A stretch of DNA of 31,323 bases from Pseudomonadaceae bacterium UBA836 (GCA_002296055.1 DBHE01000204.1:1-31323); one strand, 5' to 3'. Counted from the stretch's first letter, positions 10,426-18,546 are shown. Translations and numbers: made by a program. Notes: a model not told the origin generated them from the letters alone.

Positions 10426-11775
10426 ATGAGCACTGCTGACTATCTGATTGATCACGACTACCCGCCGGTCTACCACCCGGAGCAGTCGCCCGGTTGGCTG
10501 GCGGCGGTGCTCAGTGCCATTGGCCGCCAGCCGGCGCAGCGCGGCAGCTGGTGCGAACTGGGCTGCGGGCAGGGTTTTAATGTCAGCCTGATGGCGGCGG
10601 CCAACCCGGACATGCGCTTTACCGGCATCGACCTTAATCCGCACCACATTGCCACCGCCGAGGCGCGGGCCAAGGCAGCGGGTTTGACCAATGTGCAGTT
10701 TCATTGCGCTGACATTCGCACTGTCGACGGCCTGGATGGCCCCTTTGACGTCATCGTCAGTCACGGTGTGCTGTCCTGGGTGCCGGCCTCGGTGCGTGAG
10801 GCGATAGCCGCCTTTGTGGGGCGTCAGCTGGCGCCGGGCGGGGTAGCGGCGCTGCAGTACATGAGTGAACCGGGTGGCGCCGCCTTCAGAGCCTTTCACG
10901 CGGTGTTCCGCGCCTGCGCCGGCAGCCCTGAGCCAGTCAAGCAGGGGTTGCAGCTGCTGTGCGCCATGCGCGACGCCAAGGCGGGCTTTTTCCAGCTGCA
11001 CCCGCACGCCTCGCAAACCCTGGATAACCTGCTCAAGGAGCGTCCGGGTTACATCGAACATGAGTACATGAATCCGACCTTCGAGCCGCTGGCCTTTGGC
11101 GAGGTGCATGCGTTACTGGCTGGCGTGGGGCTGCAGTGGCAGGGCAGCGCTACCCCTCTGGAGAATATCGACGCGGTGTCGCTACCGGCGCAGGCCGGCG
11201 AGGTTGCTACGCGGGTGCCGGATCTGGTGCTGCGCGAGACGTTGAAGGATCTGGCGCGCAACCAGCCGCAGCGCTATGACCTGTTCATGCAACCGGCCGC
11301 CGCGCCCAGTGCGCAGCAGCACATGGCACTGCTGCGTGCCGGGCGCTGGCGTCTGCTGCCGGGGGCGCCGGCGCCGGGTGGCATGCAGCTGGATACCCCG
11401 ATTGGTCCGGTGCAGGCCCAGGCGGCAGTGTTTGCGCCGTTTCTGACCCGCCTGGCGGAGGGGCCGGCCAGTTTCGCCGAACTGGAAGCGCTGGCGCCGT
11501 TCAACGGCCGTCCGGGCTTGCTTAACCAGACCCTGCAGATGTCGCTGTGGGCGGGCATTGTGCACCCCGAGCGGGAGCTGACGGTCGGCGGTTTTGATTC
11601 GGCCCCCGCGGCGCGCCTGAACGCCTGCCTGCTGCGTGAAGCGGCCGCTGGCGCGCATGTGCCAGCGCTGGCGGCGCCCTTGCTGGGCTCCGGGTTGGCG
11701 CTGAATGCCGAGCGCCTGCGTGCCTTGCTTGATGGCAACAGTGACCCGACCCTGCGCACGCTGCTGTATCTCTAG
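10426..11775 (+). CDS. SAM-dependent methyltransferase with methyltransferase-regulatory domain
   Basis: The 449-residue cytoplasmic protein has a class I methyltransferase fold at about 35-160: glycine-rich SAM motif CELGCGQGFN, acidic FTGIDLNPHH closing strand 2, and CADIRT. The middle and C-terminal parts (about 190-449) resemble the predicted methyltransferase regulatory domain (MethyTransf_Reg), whose function is unknown. The ATG at 10426 has GAGGA 5 nt upstream, directly after the terminator T-run of the receptor gene. It sits between two iron-uptake units, which suggests a link with siderophore use or envelope modification, but the substrate cannot be read from the sequence. The start is better than the in-frame one at 10372, which lies before the terminator. 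Confidence 0.85.
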   Translation: MSTADYLIDHDYPPVYHPEQSPGWLAAVLSAIGRQPAQRGSWCELGCGQGFNVSLMAAANPDMRFTGIDLNPHHIATAEARAKAAGLTNVQFHCADIRTVDGLDGPFDVIVSHGVLSWVPASVREAIAAFVGRQLAPGGVAALQYMSEPGGAAFRAFHAVFRACAGSPEPVKQGLQLLCAMRDAKAGFFQLHPHASQTLDNLLKERPGYIEHEYMNPTFEPLAFGEVHALLAGVGLQWQGSATPLENIDAVSLPAQAGEVATRVPDLVLRETLKDLARNQPQRYDLFMQPAAAPSAQQHMALLRAGRWRLLPGAPAPGGMQLDTPIGPVQAQAAVFAPFLTRLAEGPASFAELEALAPFNGRPGLLNQTLQMSLWAGIVHPERELTVGGFDSAPAARLNACLLREAAAGAHVPALAAPLLGSGLALNAERLRALLDGNSDPTLRTLLYL

Positions 11776-11821
11776 CGGGGCCGGCGTAGGCCGCGCTGTC
11801 AACAGCCTGCCGCCCGGTGGG

Positions 11822-11874
11822 CTGTATAGATTGTAAAAGCGCTTTACTGGAAGATGGGAATGACTAGCATTCCC
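11822..11874 (+). promoter_or_regulatory. Second copy of the regulator/Fur promoter element, upstream of the DUF3649-PepSY operon
   Basis: CTGTATAGATTGTAAA is followed by the inverted repeat GTAAA (11833-11837), 5 nt, TTTAC (11843-11847), then GGGAATGACTAGCATTCCC (11856-11874). The latter matches the Fur consensus at about 12 of 19 positions and has 8-bp arms TGGGAATG/CATTCCCA. Spacing equals that of the element at 7930-7982, and the first 27 bases agree at 23 positions. TTTACT-N16-TAGCAT is also kept. It implies co-regulation of this operon with the siderophore receptor. Confidence 0.68.
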
Positions 11875-11943
11875 ATGATTCCGACACCCTCGGCGACCTT
11901 GCGTCTGCTGGGGGATTCTCTGCGCCTATTGAGTGAGAACACC

Positions 11944-12243
11944 ATGCCCAAGGCTCCCAGCGCCACAGCGCCGATCTGGCCGGCCACGCTGACACGCATA
12001 CTGCTGGCGGTGTTTGGCGGTTACGCCCTGACCTACTACACCACTGCGGCGCTGGCACGGCTGCTGCCCTTCGAGCGTATCGATGCGGCCATCAGCGCAA
12101 CCCTGTTGTCCTTCGCGCTCTACACCTGCTACGTGCTGTGGGTGTACGCCGTGCCGCTGCGTCGCGGCCTGCTGAGTCTGTTGGCGCTGGTACCGCTGGC
12201 GCTGATCGGCTTTGGGCCGAACTGGTTTGGAGGGGCTGCCTGA
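11944..12243 (+). CDS. DUF3649-type small inner-membrane protein (iron uptake accessory)
   Basis: This is a 99-residue protein with three probable membrane segments (about 14-33, 45-68 and 72-92). Size, topology and gene order fit the DUF3649 family, found with PepSY-TM and DUF3325 genes beside siderophore receptors. The ATG at 11944 is chosen because in-frame ATGs at 11854 and 11860 lie inside the Fur-like box. The ribosome site is weak (GTGAGAA). Its TGA overlaps the ATG of the PepSY gene, so the genes form an operon. No biochemical function is established from the sequence. Confidence 0.8.
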   Translation: MPKAPSATAPIWPATLTRILLAVFGGYALTYYTTAALARLLPFERIDAAISATLLSFALYTCYVLWVYAVPLRRGLLSLLALVPLALIGFGPNWFGGAA

Positions 12244-13949
12244 TGGCCAAGCAACCGTCGTTGACGCAGTCCATGTCGGAGCTGCACACCTGGGCCGGGC
12301 TGGTGCTGGGCTGGGTGCTGTTTGCGATCTTCCTGACCGGCACCCTGGCGGTGTTCGACAAGGAGCTGAACTGGTGGATGCAGCCGGAGCTGCGTGTCAC
12401 CGGCCAGACTCAGGCCGAGGCAGTGCAGGTGGCCGAAGACTGGCTGCGCGCCAACCACGCCGGCGCCAGCGCCTGGAATATTGGCCTACCGAGCGAGCGG
12501 GGGCCGGATCTCAGTGTGTCCGCTGGGGAGCAGCGGCGTGGTGAGCGCACCTACCTGGATGCGTCCACTGGCGAGCTGGTCGAGCCACGTGACACCGCGG
12601 GCGGCAGTTTCTTCTTCCGCTTCCATTACACCCTGCACATGGGCCGTGACCTGGGTGTCTGGATCGTGGGGCTGGCGGCCATGGCCATGCTGGTGGCGAT
12701 CATCAGCGGCATCATCATCCACAAGAAGATCTTCAAGGACTTTTTCACCTTCCGCCCAGGCAAAGGCCAGCGCAGCTGGCTGGATGGCCACAACGCCAGC
12801 GCCGTGCTGTTGCTGCCGTTTCATCTGATGATTACCTACACCGGCCTGGTGATTTTCTTCCTGATCTATATGCCAGCGGCCAGCGACGCGCTCTACAACG
12901 GTGATCGCCAGGCGATGTTCCGCGACTTGCGCCCGGGTGCGGAGCAGCATCAACCGCAGCAGGGACAACAAGGGCAGGGTCAAGCGGAGCGCGGTGAGCG
13001 TACCCAGATGGCCGAGCGTGGTGAGCGCAGCGGGCAGGGCGAGCATGTGGAGCAAGCAACCCGTGGTGAGGCGCCTGCGCGAGGCGAGGGCCGCGCGCCG
13101 CGCACGGTCGAGGCGCCGCCGGCACAGATGCTGCCGTTGGCCAGCTTTATCGCGCTGGGCGAAGCGCACTACGGTGCGGGCATGCTGTCATCTGTCTCGG
13201 TCAGCAACCCCGATCGTGCCAACGCTCAGGTGGAAGTGCGCCCGATGCTGGGCAGCCGTATCGAGCTGACCAAGGGTGAGTCGATGGCCTTCAATGCGAA
13301 TACCGGTGAGGTCACCCGTGTCTCCGATCCGAGCCGGCCGACGCTGCTGACGCAAAAGGTTATGGCCGGTCTGCATTTTGCCCAATTCGGTGGTTACCCG
13401 ATGCGCTGGCTGTACTTTATCTGTGGCCTGATCAGCTGCGCGATGATCGCCAGCGGCCTGGTGCTGTACACGGTCAAACGCCGTCGTCAGGCCAAGGTCA
13501 GTGCGACCTGGCTGCGCCAGGCCGATTGGATAAATACCACCGTCGTAGCTGGTCTGATGGTCGCTTGCGTGGCCATGCTGTGGGCCAATCGGCTGCTGCC
13601 GGTTGAGCTGGCTGAACGCAGCGAGTGGGAGCAGCGGGTGTTCTTCGGCAGTTGGCTGTTGGCGCTGCTGCACGCCCGCGTGCGCACGCCTGCGCGGGCC
13701 TGGATTGAGCAACTGGCGGCGGCTGGTCTCTTGCTGTTGACCCTGCCGTTGCTGGATCGGGCGCTGTCGGCGTCGGCGGCTGACGTGCTGCGCCTGTCAG
13801 TGGATGCTACGTCGGCGGCCTGCGGCGTCCTGCTGCTATGGGCCAGCTGGCGCGTGGCGCGTCAGCCGGCTGCGGCTGAGCGCGCCGCACCGCGCAAGGC
13901 GCCCAAGCCCGCCAAACCTCGGCCCGAGCCGGCAGGAGCCCAGTCATGA
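12243..13949 (+). CDS. PepSY-associated TM protein, probable ferric-siderophore reductase
   Basis: The 568-residue inner-membrane protein starts at the ATG overlapping the preceding TGA. It has TM1 at about 17-38 (LGWVLFAIFLTGTLAVFD), a periplasmic region, TM2 near 145-168, TM3 near 192-215 (LLLPFHLMITYTGLVIFFL), a second periplasmic region, TM4 near 390-412, and further C-terminal helices. Several membrane histidines (FHYTLHMG, HLMITY, GLHFAQ) fit the haem-binding PepSY reductases FoxB/FpvG/PiuB. Residues about 230-296 form a low-complexity insert rich in Gln, Gly, Glu and Arg with repeated ERGERxQ-like units (12930-13130). The basic, Pro/Ala-rich tail (PRKAPKPAKPRPEP) is cytoplasmic or periplasmic. 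Its stop overlaps the next start (ATGA). Release of iron by reduction is inferred from the family. Confidence 0.86.
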   Translation: MAKQPSLTQSMSELHTWAGLVLGWVLFAIFLTGTLAVFDKELNWWMQPELRVTGQTQAEAVQVAEDWLRANHAGASAWNIGLPSERGPDLSVSAGEQRRGERTYLDASTGELVEPRDTAGGSFFFRFHYTLHMGRDLGVWIVGLAAMAMLVAIISGIIIHKKIFKDFFTFRPGKGQRSWLDGHNASAVLLLPFHLMITYTGLVIFFLIYMPAASDALYNGDRQAMFRDLRPGAEQHQPQQGQQGQGQAERGERTQMAERGERSGQGEHVEQATRGEAPARGEGRAPRTVEAPPAQMLPLASFIALGEAHYGAGMLSSVSVSNPDRANAQVEVRPMLGSRIELTKGESMAFNANTGEVTRVSDPSRPTLLTQKVMAGLHFAQFGGYPMRWLYFICGLISCAMIASGLVLYTVKRRRQAKVSATWLRQADWINTTVVAGLMVACVAMLWANRLLPVELAERSEWEQRVFFGSWLLALLHARVRTPARAWIEQLAAAGLLLLTLPLLDRALSASAADVLRLSVDATSAACGVLLLWASWRVARQPAAAERAAPRKAPKPAKPRPEPAGAQS

Positions 13950-14281
13950 GTGTGGTGCTGTTCTTTTTGGGCCTGGTATTGGCCTACGCTGGCATGCTGG
14001 GCCTGTGCCTGGCCATGGACCGCCACTGGAAACAGCTGGCCAGCGGCCTCAAGCCCGGCTGGCAGCGTATCTGCCGACCGCTGGGCTGGCTGTTGCTGGC
14101 GCTGTCGCTGCTGGTCGCCTGGCAAATCTGGCCGCCGGCCATGGCGCCGGTCGGCTGGTTGGGCATGCTCTCGCTCGGTGGCATCAGTCTGTTGTTCCTG
14201 CTGCCTTACCAGCCACGGTTGGCGCTTTGGTTGCCGTTGGCGGGCGCACCCCTGCTGCTGGTGGCCGGCGTGCTGGGCTAG
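13946..14281 (+). CDS. DUF3325-type small inner-membrane protein
   Basis: The 111-residue, strongly hydrophobic protein has about four membrane helices (residues 3-22, 45-63, 68-86 and 92-110) and little else. It matches the DUF3325 family by length, topology and its place as third gene after DUF3649 and PepSY-TM genes. The start overlaps the PepSY stop by 4 nt (ATGA), indicating coupled translation. It is the last gene of the operon; a hairpin follows. Function unknown, presumably accessory to siderophore-iron reduction or transport. Confidence 0.78.
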   Translation: MSVVLFFLGLVLAYAGMLGLCLAMDRHWKQLASGLKPGWQRICRPLGWLLLALSLLVAWQIWPPAMAPVGWLGMLSLGGISLLFLLPYQPRLALWLPLAGAPLLLVAGVLG

Positions 14282-14315
14282 GGCATTGCGCGGCGCCTGA
14301 CGCGGGTAAGCCTGT

Positions 14316-14350
14316 CGTCCTGCCGGCCACAGGAAGGCAGGACGGTGTTT
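14316..14350 (+). terminator. Candidate terminator after the DUF3649-PepSY-DUF3325 operon
   Basis: A perfect 9-bp stem CGTCCTGCC (14316-14324) and GGCAGGACG (14336-14344) with an 11-nt loop is followed by GTGTTTG. The stem is good, but the T-run is poor. Confidence 0.5.
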
Positions 14351-14380
14351 GATGGGGTATCGTCCAGGCCAGACAGAATC

Positions 14381-14399
14381 TATAATGAGAATGCACTGC
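14381..14399 (+). promoter_or_regulatory. Fur-like box and TATAAT -10 upstream of the second siderophore receptor
   Basis: TATAATGAGAATGCACTGC has the left half of a Fur box almost intact (ATAATGA-N-AAT) and matches about 12 of 19 consensus positions. Its first six bases form a perfect -10, so Fur binding would block the promoter. GAGAATGCA here (14387-14395) recurs inverted as TGCATTCTC at 14466-14474, across the start codon. Confidence 0.55.
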
Positions 14400-14464
14400 A
14401 ATTTCATTCGAATATAGCTGGTCGGCGCATGGTGCTAGGCAGGGCCAGCATGCCGAGGCTAATA

Positions 14465-16651
14465 ATGCATTCTCTTCCTTTCAAACGCTCTGCATTTTCT
14501 CTCGCTTTGTCCTCGCTGTTTTACGCAGGCCTGGCGCAGGCGCAGCAAGGCGATGAGGCGGCTGCCGAGGTTGTTGAGCTGCCATCGCTGACCGTTACGA
14601 CCAGCGCCGATGCGTCCGCCGAAGGGCTGCCGCCGGCCTATGCTGGCGGACAGGTGGCAGCTGGCTCACGGATTGGCATCCTGGGTAACCAGGACTACAT
14701 GGAAACCCCGTTCACCGCCACCAGCTATACCCAAACCCTGATTCAGGACCAGCAGGCCGCCAGCATTGGCGAGGTGCTGCTGAATGACCCGGCAGTGCGC
14801 GTGGCGCGCGGGTTTGGCAACTTCCAGCAGGTTTACATGGTGCGCGGCCTGCCGATTTACTCTGACGACATTTCCTACAACGGCCTGTACGGCCTGCTGC
14901 CGCGGCAGTACATGGGCACCGAATTTGTCGAGCGGGTTGAGGTGCTGCGTGGCGCCAACGCCTTCCTCAACGGCGCTGCGCCGGGCGGTAGTGGTCTGGG
15001 CGGGGCGATCAACATTGTGCCCAAGCGCGCGACCAACGAGCCGCTGAACGAGGTGACCGCCGGTGTTCGCTCGGGCGGTCAGTACTACACCGCCGGTGAT
15101 TTTGCCCGCCGGTTCGCCGATGATCGCATCGGTTTGCGCCTGAATATGGCGCGCCGCGATGGCGATACTGCGGTGGATGGCGAGTCGGGTGAGCTGTCGC
15201 TGCTGGCGCTGGGCGCCGACTATCGCGGCGATCGCCTGCGTATTTCCGCTGATCTGGGTTACCAGAACCACGAGGTAGACGGTGGCCAGCCGAACATCAC
15301 CATTGGCGCTGGCGTGCCGGTGCCTTCAGCACCCGACGCCGATAAAAGCGTGGCGCAGAGCTGGACCTACTCCAACGCCGAGGACACCTTTGGCAGCCTG
15401 CGTGCCGAATACGATTTCAACGACTATGTGACCTGCTGGCTGGCCGGCGGCCTGCGCACCAGCGAGGAAGAGGGCAACTTTGCCAACCCGACAGTGATCA
15501 ATACTGCGGGCGACACCAACGCCTACCGCTTCTACAACGTGCGCGAAGACGAGGTAGTCACCGGCGACATGGGGCTGCGGTTCAGTTTTGATACCGGCCC
15601 GGTCAGCCATCAGTTGACCACCTCGGCCTCGACTTACGAGATGAAGTCTGCGAATGCGTGGGGTGCATCCAGCTTCTCTACCCGCGAGGTGCTGGGCAAT
15701 ATCAACAACCCGTTCGACAGCGCGCAGCCCGCCGCAACGGCAGCCGGCGCCGGCTCGCTCAGTGATCCAGAAGTTACCTCGCGTACCCGCACCAGCAGCT
15801 ACGCCATCGCCGATACCCTGGGTTTCATGGATGACCGCCTGCTGGTCACCCTGGGGGCGCGTCAGCAGAACATCGCCACATACGACTACGCCTACGCCGA
15901 TGGCTCGCGTACCGCCTCTTACGATGACGATGCGCTTACGCCAATCGCTGGCGTGGTCTATCGCGTCACCCCTGAGGTGTCTGCCTACGCCAATTACATC
16001 GAAGGCCTGGTCAAGGGTGATGTTGCACCAAACACCTCTGGCGGCGCCCCGGTTACCAACGGTGGCGAAGCGCTGGAGCCCTACGTTACCCGTCAGGCTG
16101 AGCTGGGCGTGAAGTACGATGGTGGCCGTTTGGGCGGTAGCCTGGGTGTGTTCCAGAGTCGCAAGCCAGTGGCCGGCGTGGACGCCAGCAACACCTACGG
16201 CGTGGTCGGCAAACAGCGTTATCGCGGCGTTGAGTTCAATGCCTTCGGTCAGGCCACCAACGACCTGACGGTGCTCGGCGGCATCAGCCTGCTGGACACC
16301 GAGCTGGAGGGCAATGAAGGTATCGGTGCACCCGAGGTGCAGGCCAATCTGGGGCTGGATTACCTTGTGCCGGGCGTGGACGGCCTCGCGCTGGATGGCC
16401 GGATCATCTACACCGGCGAGCAGTATATCGACGCTGCCAATACCCGTGAGATTCCGTCCTGGACGCGCTTTGACCTGGGTGCGCGCTACAGCTTCCTGAT
16501 CAACGACGCACAGGAAATGACGCTGCGTGCACGGGTCGAGAACGTTGCCAACCGTGACTACTGGGCCTCGGCCGGCGGTTATCCGGGCGCAGGTTACCTG
16601 ACCGTAGGTGCGCCGCGCACTGTGGTGGTATCCGGTACCTTGTCGTTCTAA
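14465..16651 (+). CDS. TonB-dependent siderophore receptor (FhuA/FcuA-like class)
   Basis: The 728-residue receptor begins at ATG 14465, which has GAGG 6 nt upstream and gives a good signal peptide (MHSLPFKRSAFSLALSSLFY, cleavage after AQA). In-frame starts at 14345 and 14450 are less suitable. The plug contains a TonB-box-like LTVTTS, ETPFTATSYTQTLIQDQQA, NFQQVYMVRGLPIY and ERVEVLRGANAFLNGAAPGGSG, the signature of the hydroxamate/ferrichrome-type receptor class. The barrel ends with VVVSGTLSF. It follows the DUF3649-PepSY-DUF3325 operon in the same direction, and these small proteins commonly accompany such receptors. The ligand is not determinable. A Fur-like box and TATAAT lie upstream, but not the GTAAA-N5-TTTAC element of the other two iron promoters. 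Confidence 0.92.
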   Translation: MHSLPFKRSAFSLALSSLFYAGLAQAQQGDEAAAEVVELPSLTVTTSADASAEGLPPAYAGGQVAAGSRIGILGNQDYMETPFTATSYTQTLIQDQQAASIGEVLLNDPAVRVARGFGNFQQVYMVRGLPIYSDDISYNGLYGLLPRQYMGTEFVERVEVLRGANAFLNGAAPGGSGLGGAINIVPKRATNEPLNEVTAGVRSGGQYYTAGDFARRFADDRIGLRLNMARRDGDTAVDGESGELSLLALGADYRGDRLRISADLGYQNHEVDGGQPNITIGAGVPVPSAPDADKSVAQSWTYSNAEDTFGSLRAEYDFNDYVTCWLAGGLRTSEEEGNFANPTVINTAGDTNAYRFYNVREDEVVTGDMGLRFSFDTGPVSHQLTTSASTYEMKSANAWGASSFSTREVLGNINNPFDSAQPAATAAGAGSLSDPEVTSRTRTSSYAIADTLGFMDDRLLVTLGARQQNIATYDYAYADGSRTASYDDDALTPIAGVVYRVTPEVSAYANYIEGLVKGDVAPNTSGGAPVTNGGEALEPYVTRQAELGVKYDGGRLGGSLGVFQSRKPVAGVDASNTYGVVGKQRYRGVEFNAFGQATNDLTVLGGISLLDTELEGNEGIGAPEVQANLGLDYLVPGVDGLALDGRIIYTGEQYIDAANTREIPSWTRFDLGARYSFLINDAQEMTLRARVENVANRDYWASAGGYPGAGYLTVGAPRTVVVSGTLSF

Positions 16652-16662
16652 CCGCGTGTTGC

Positions 16663-16682
16663 CGGTCTGCCTAGGCAGGCCG
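16663..16682. terminator. Palindrome at a convergent gene end, possible bidirectional terminator
   Basis: The 9-bp arms CGGTCTGCC and GGCAGGCCG (one G-T pair) meet at a TA centre between the receptor stop (16651) and the flavin reductase stop (16671-16673, inside the palindrome). There is no T-run and no real loop, so termination is uncertain. Confidence 0.35.
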
Positions 16683-17291
16683 CGTCATGCGAAACAGGGC
16701 ATCGGCCTCGATGCGGAAGTAATCCGCCGGCCCGCCGCCGCGCAGAATTGGCTGTGCGGCGGCGGTGTCGTAAACGCCGTCGACCAGCAGGCGACGGTCA
16801 ATATGCACACCGACCACTTCTCCCAGTACCAGCCAGGTATTCACCGTCTCACCCGCTGCGCTCTGCAGCTGGATAATCTGCGTTTTGCGACATTCGAAGG
16901 CTACCGGGCTTTCGGCCACCCTGGGCACATCAATCAGCCGTGATGCTGCCGGCGTCAGGCCTGCCAGTGCAAACTCGTCTACCTCCGGCCCTACCGCCGC
17001 GCAGCTCTGATTCATCGCCTCAGCCAGCGGCAGCGTTGCCAGGTTCCAGACAAACTCGCCGGTCTGCTCGATGTTGCTCAGGCTGTCCTTGTGGCCAATG
17101 CTGGCAAAACCGATGATCGGCGGGGTGTAGTTGAAGGCGTTGAAGAAGCTGTAGGGCGCCAGGTTGAGGACGCCGCCCGCGCTGCGACTGGCGATCCAGC
17201 CGATTGGTCTGGGTCCGACGATGGCGTTGAACGGGTCATGGGCCAGCCCGTGGCCCTGTGCGGGTTGGTAGTAATAGCTGTCGTCCTGCAT
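16671..17291 (-). CDS. Flavin reductase-like domain protein (FMN-binding split barrel)
   Basis: This is a 206-residue FMN-binding protein of the flavin-reductase-like (DIM6/NTAB) family. Diagnostic stretches are FNAIVGPRPIGWIASR, NLAPYSFFNAFNYTPPIIGF and SNIEQTGEFVWNL, which form the FMN pocket. The ATG at 17291 starts the conserved region (MQDDSYYYQPAQGHG); a longer reading from 17384 would overlap the xenA stop. It lies 74 nt downstream of xenA in the same direction, so the two probably share a transcript. It may reduce flavin or act on the same electrophilic or aromatic compounds as the ene-reductase; the substrate is unknown. Confidence 0.87.
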   Translation of the reverse strand: MQDDSYYYQPAQGHGLAHDPFNAIVGPRPIGWIASRSAGGVLNLAPYSFFNAFNYTPPIIGFASIGHKDSLSNIEQTGEFVWNLATLPLAEAMNQSCAAVGPEVDEFALAGLTPAASRLIDVPRVAESPVAFECRKTQIIQLQSAAGETVNTWLVLGEVVGVHIDRRLLVDGVYDTAAAQPILRGGGPADYFRIEADALFRMTRPA

Positions 17292-17365
17292 GGTGCCCCA
17301 TCCCTTCTGCGTGACTGGTGCCTGCCATTGCAGCGCGCCTGGGCGGCGCGCGCAAGGGGGTTGGA

Positions 17366-18454
17366 TCAGTAACGTTCCAGCCAATGGGCGTAGGGCGCGG
17401 GCATGACCCAGGACGGGCGCTCGACCTTGAGTTCACGGGCGGCGTGGTAGGCCCAGTGCGGGTTGGCCAGATGCGCCTTGCCGACCATCACCAGATCCAG
17501 CTGACCGTCCTGCACCGCCTGTTCGGCGATGTGTGGCTCGCCAAAGCCCCAGGCCGATGACACCGGCACGCCGGCTTCATCACGCACGCGTTTGGCTATC
17601 GGGCCCATAAAGGCCGGTGCCCACGGAATCTTCGCGGTCGGTGTGTTGAAACCCATGCTCACGCTCATCATGTCCATACCGCCGGCCTTGAATTGGCGGG
17701 TCAGGTCGATGGCGTCGGTCATGGTCTGCTCGTCGTTGCCGTCGAACTCGATGACGCCAAAGCGAATGGTCAGCGGCAGGTGCTCCGGCCACACCTCACG
17801 CACGGCTGCCAGGGTTTCGCGCAGAAAACGACCACGGTTGTCGGCATTGCCGCCGTAGGCATCGGTGCGCTGGTTGGCGTGGGGTGAGAAGAAGCTCTGG
17901 GCCAGATAGCCGTGAGCAAAGTGCAGCTCCAGCCATTCAAAGCCAACGGCCAGCGCCCGGCGTGCGGCGGCAACAAAGTCTGCCTTGACCCGCTCGATAT
18001 CCTGCAGGGTCATGGCCTCCGGCACTTTCGGCAGATGCGCGCCGAAGGGAATGGCGGAGGGGGCGATGGTCTGCCAGCCGTTGGCGGCCTCATTGGGGAT
18101 GTGATCGTCACCTTCCCACGGGCGGTTGGCACTGGCCTTGCGGCCGGCGTGGGCAATCTGGATACCGGGCACCGCGCCGTGGGCCTTGATGCCGCGTACC
18201 ACCGGGATGAATGCCTCAGCCTGGGCGTCATTCCACAAACCGGCGCAAGCGGGGGTAATGCGACCCTCCGGTGCCACTGCGGTGGCTTCGACAATCACCA
18301 GACCGGCGCCGCCGCGAGCCTGGCCGGTGTAGTTGGCCACGTGCCAGTCGTTGACCACGCCGTCGGTGGCGGAGTATTGGCACATGGGTGGCACGGCAAT
18401 GCGGTTACGCAGGGTGATGTCTTTGAGGGAGAAGGGTTGAAACAGCGCTGACAT
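17366..18454 (-). CDS. xenA: Old Yellow Enzyme family ene-reductase (xenobiotic reductase A-like)
   Basis: The 362-residue NAD(P)H:flavin oxidoreductase aligns end to end with P. putida XenA: start MSALFQPFSLKD, active-site Cys25 in PPMCQY, GRKASANRPWEG, the His pair and Tyr of LHFAHGYLAQSFFSPHANQR, and C-terminal PAPYAHWLERY. Cys25 marks the XenA/YqjM (class III) subgroup. It reduces activated C=C bonds and nitro compounds using FMN. The ATG at 18454 has GGAGG 7 nt upstream. It is divergent from an ArsR-type regulator, with a 24-bp inverted repeat between them, and is followed by a flavin-reductase-like gene. Control by the ArsR protein in response to an electrophile is inferred. Confidence 0.93.
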   Translation of the reverse strand: MSALFQPFSLKDITLRNRIAVPPMCQYSATDGVVNDWHVANYTGQARGGAGLVIVEATAVAPEGRITPACAGLWNDAQAEAFIPVVRGIKAHGAVPGIQIAHAGRKASANRPWEGDDHIPNEAANGWQTIAPSAIPFGAHLPKVPEAMTLQDIERVKADFVAAARRALAVGFEWLELHFAHGYLAQSFFSPHANQRTDAYGGNADNRGRFLRETLAAVREVWPEHLPLTIRFGVIEFDGNDEQTMTDAIDLTRQFKAGGMDMMSVSMGFNTPTAKIPWAPAFMGPIAKRVRDEAGVPVSSAWGFGEPHIAEQAVQDGQLDLVMVGKAHLANPHWAYHAARELKVERPSWVMPAPYAHWLERY

Positions 18455-18487
18455 GGATAACCTCCGGCAGCTGAGCGGGTTGATTCA

Positions 18488-18511
18488 ATAGTTCGATAAT
18501 ATTGGAACTAT
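18488..18511. promoter_or_regulatory. Inverted-repeat operator between xenA and the ArsR-family gene
   Basis: Perfect 7-bp arms ATAGTTC (18488-18494) and GAACTAT (18505-18511) are separated by 10 A/T-rich bases (GATAATATTG). Placement between two divergent starts fits an ArsR-family operator that controls both genes. Confidence 0.75.
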
Positions 18512-18546
18512 GGATCACAAGTAAACCCCTGTGTATGATCAGCGGC

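Noticed and set aside
11854..11943. Longer start for the DUF3649 protein
   Set aside because: The start codons at 11854 and 11860 lie in the Fur-like box and promoter, so they would precede or overlap the transcription start.
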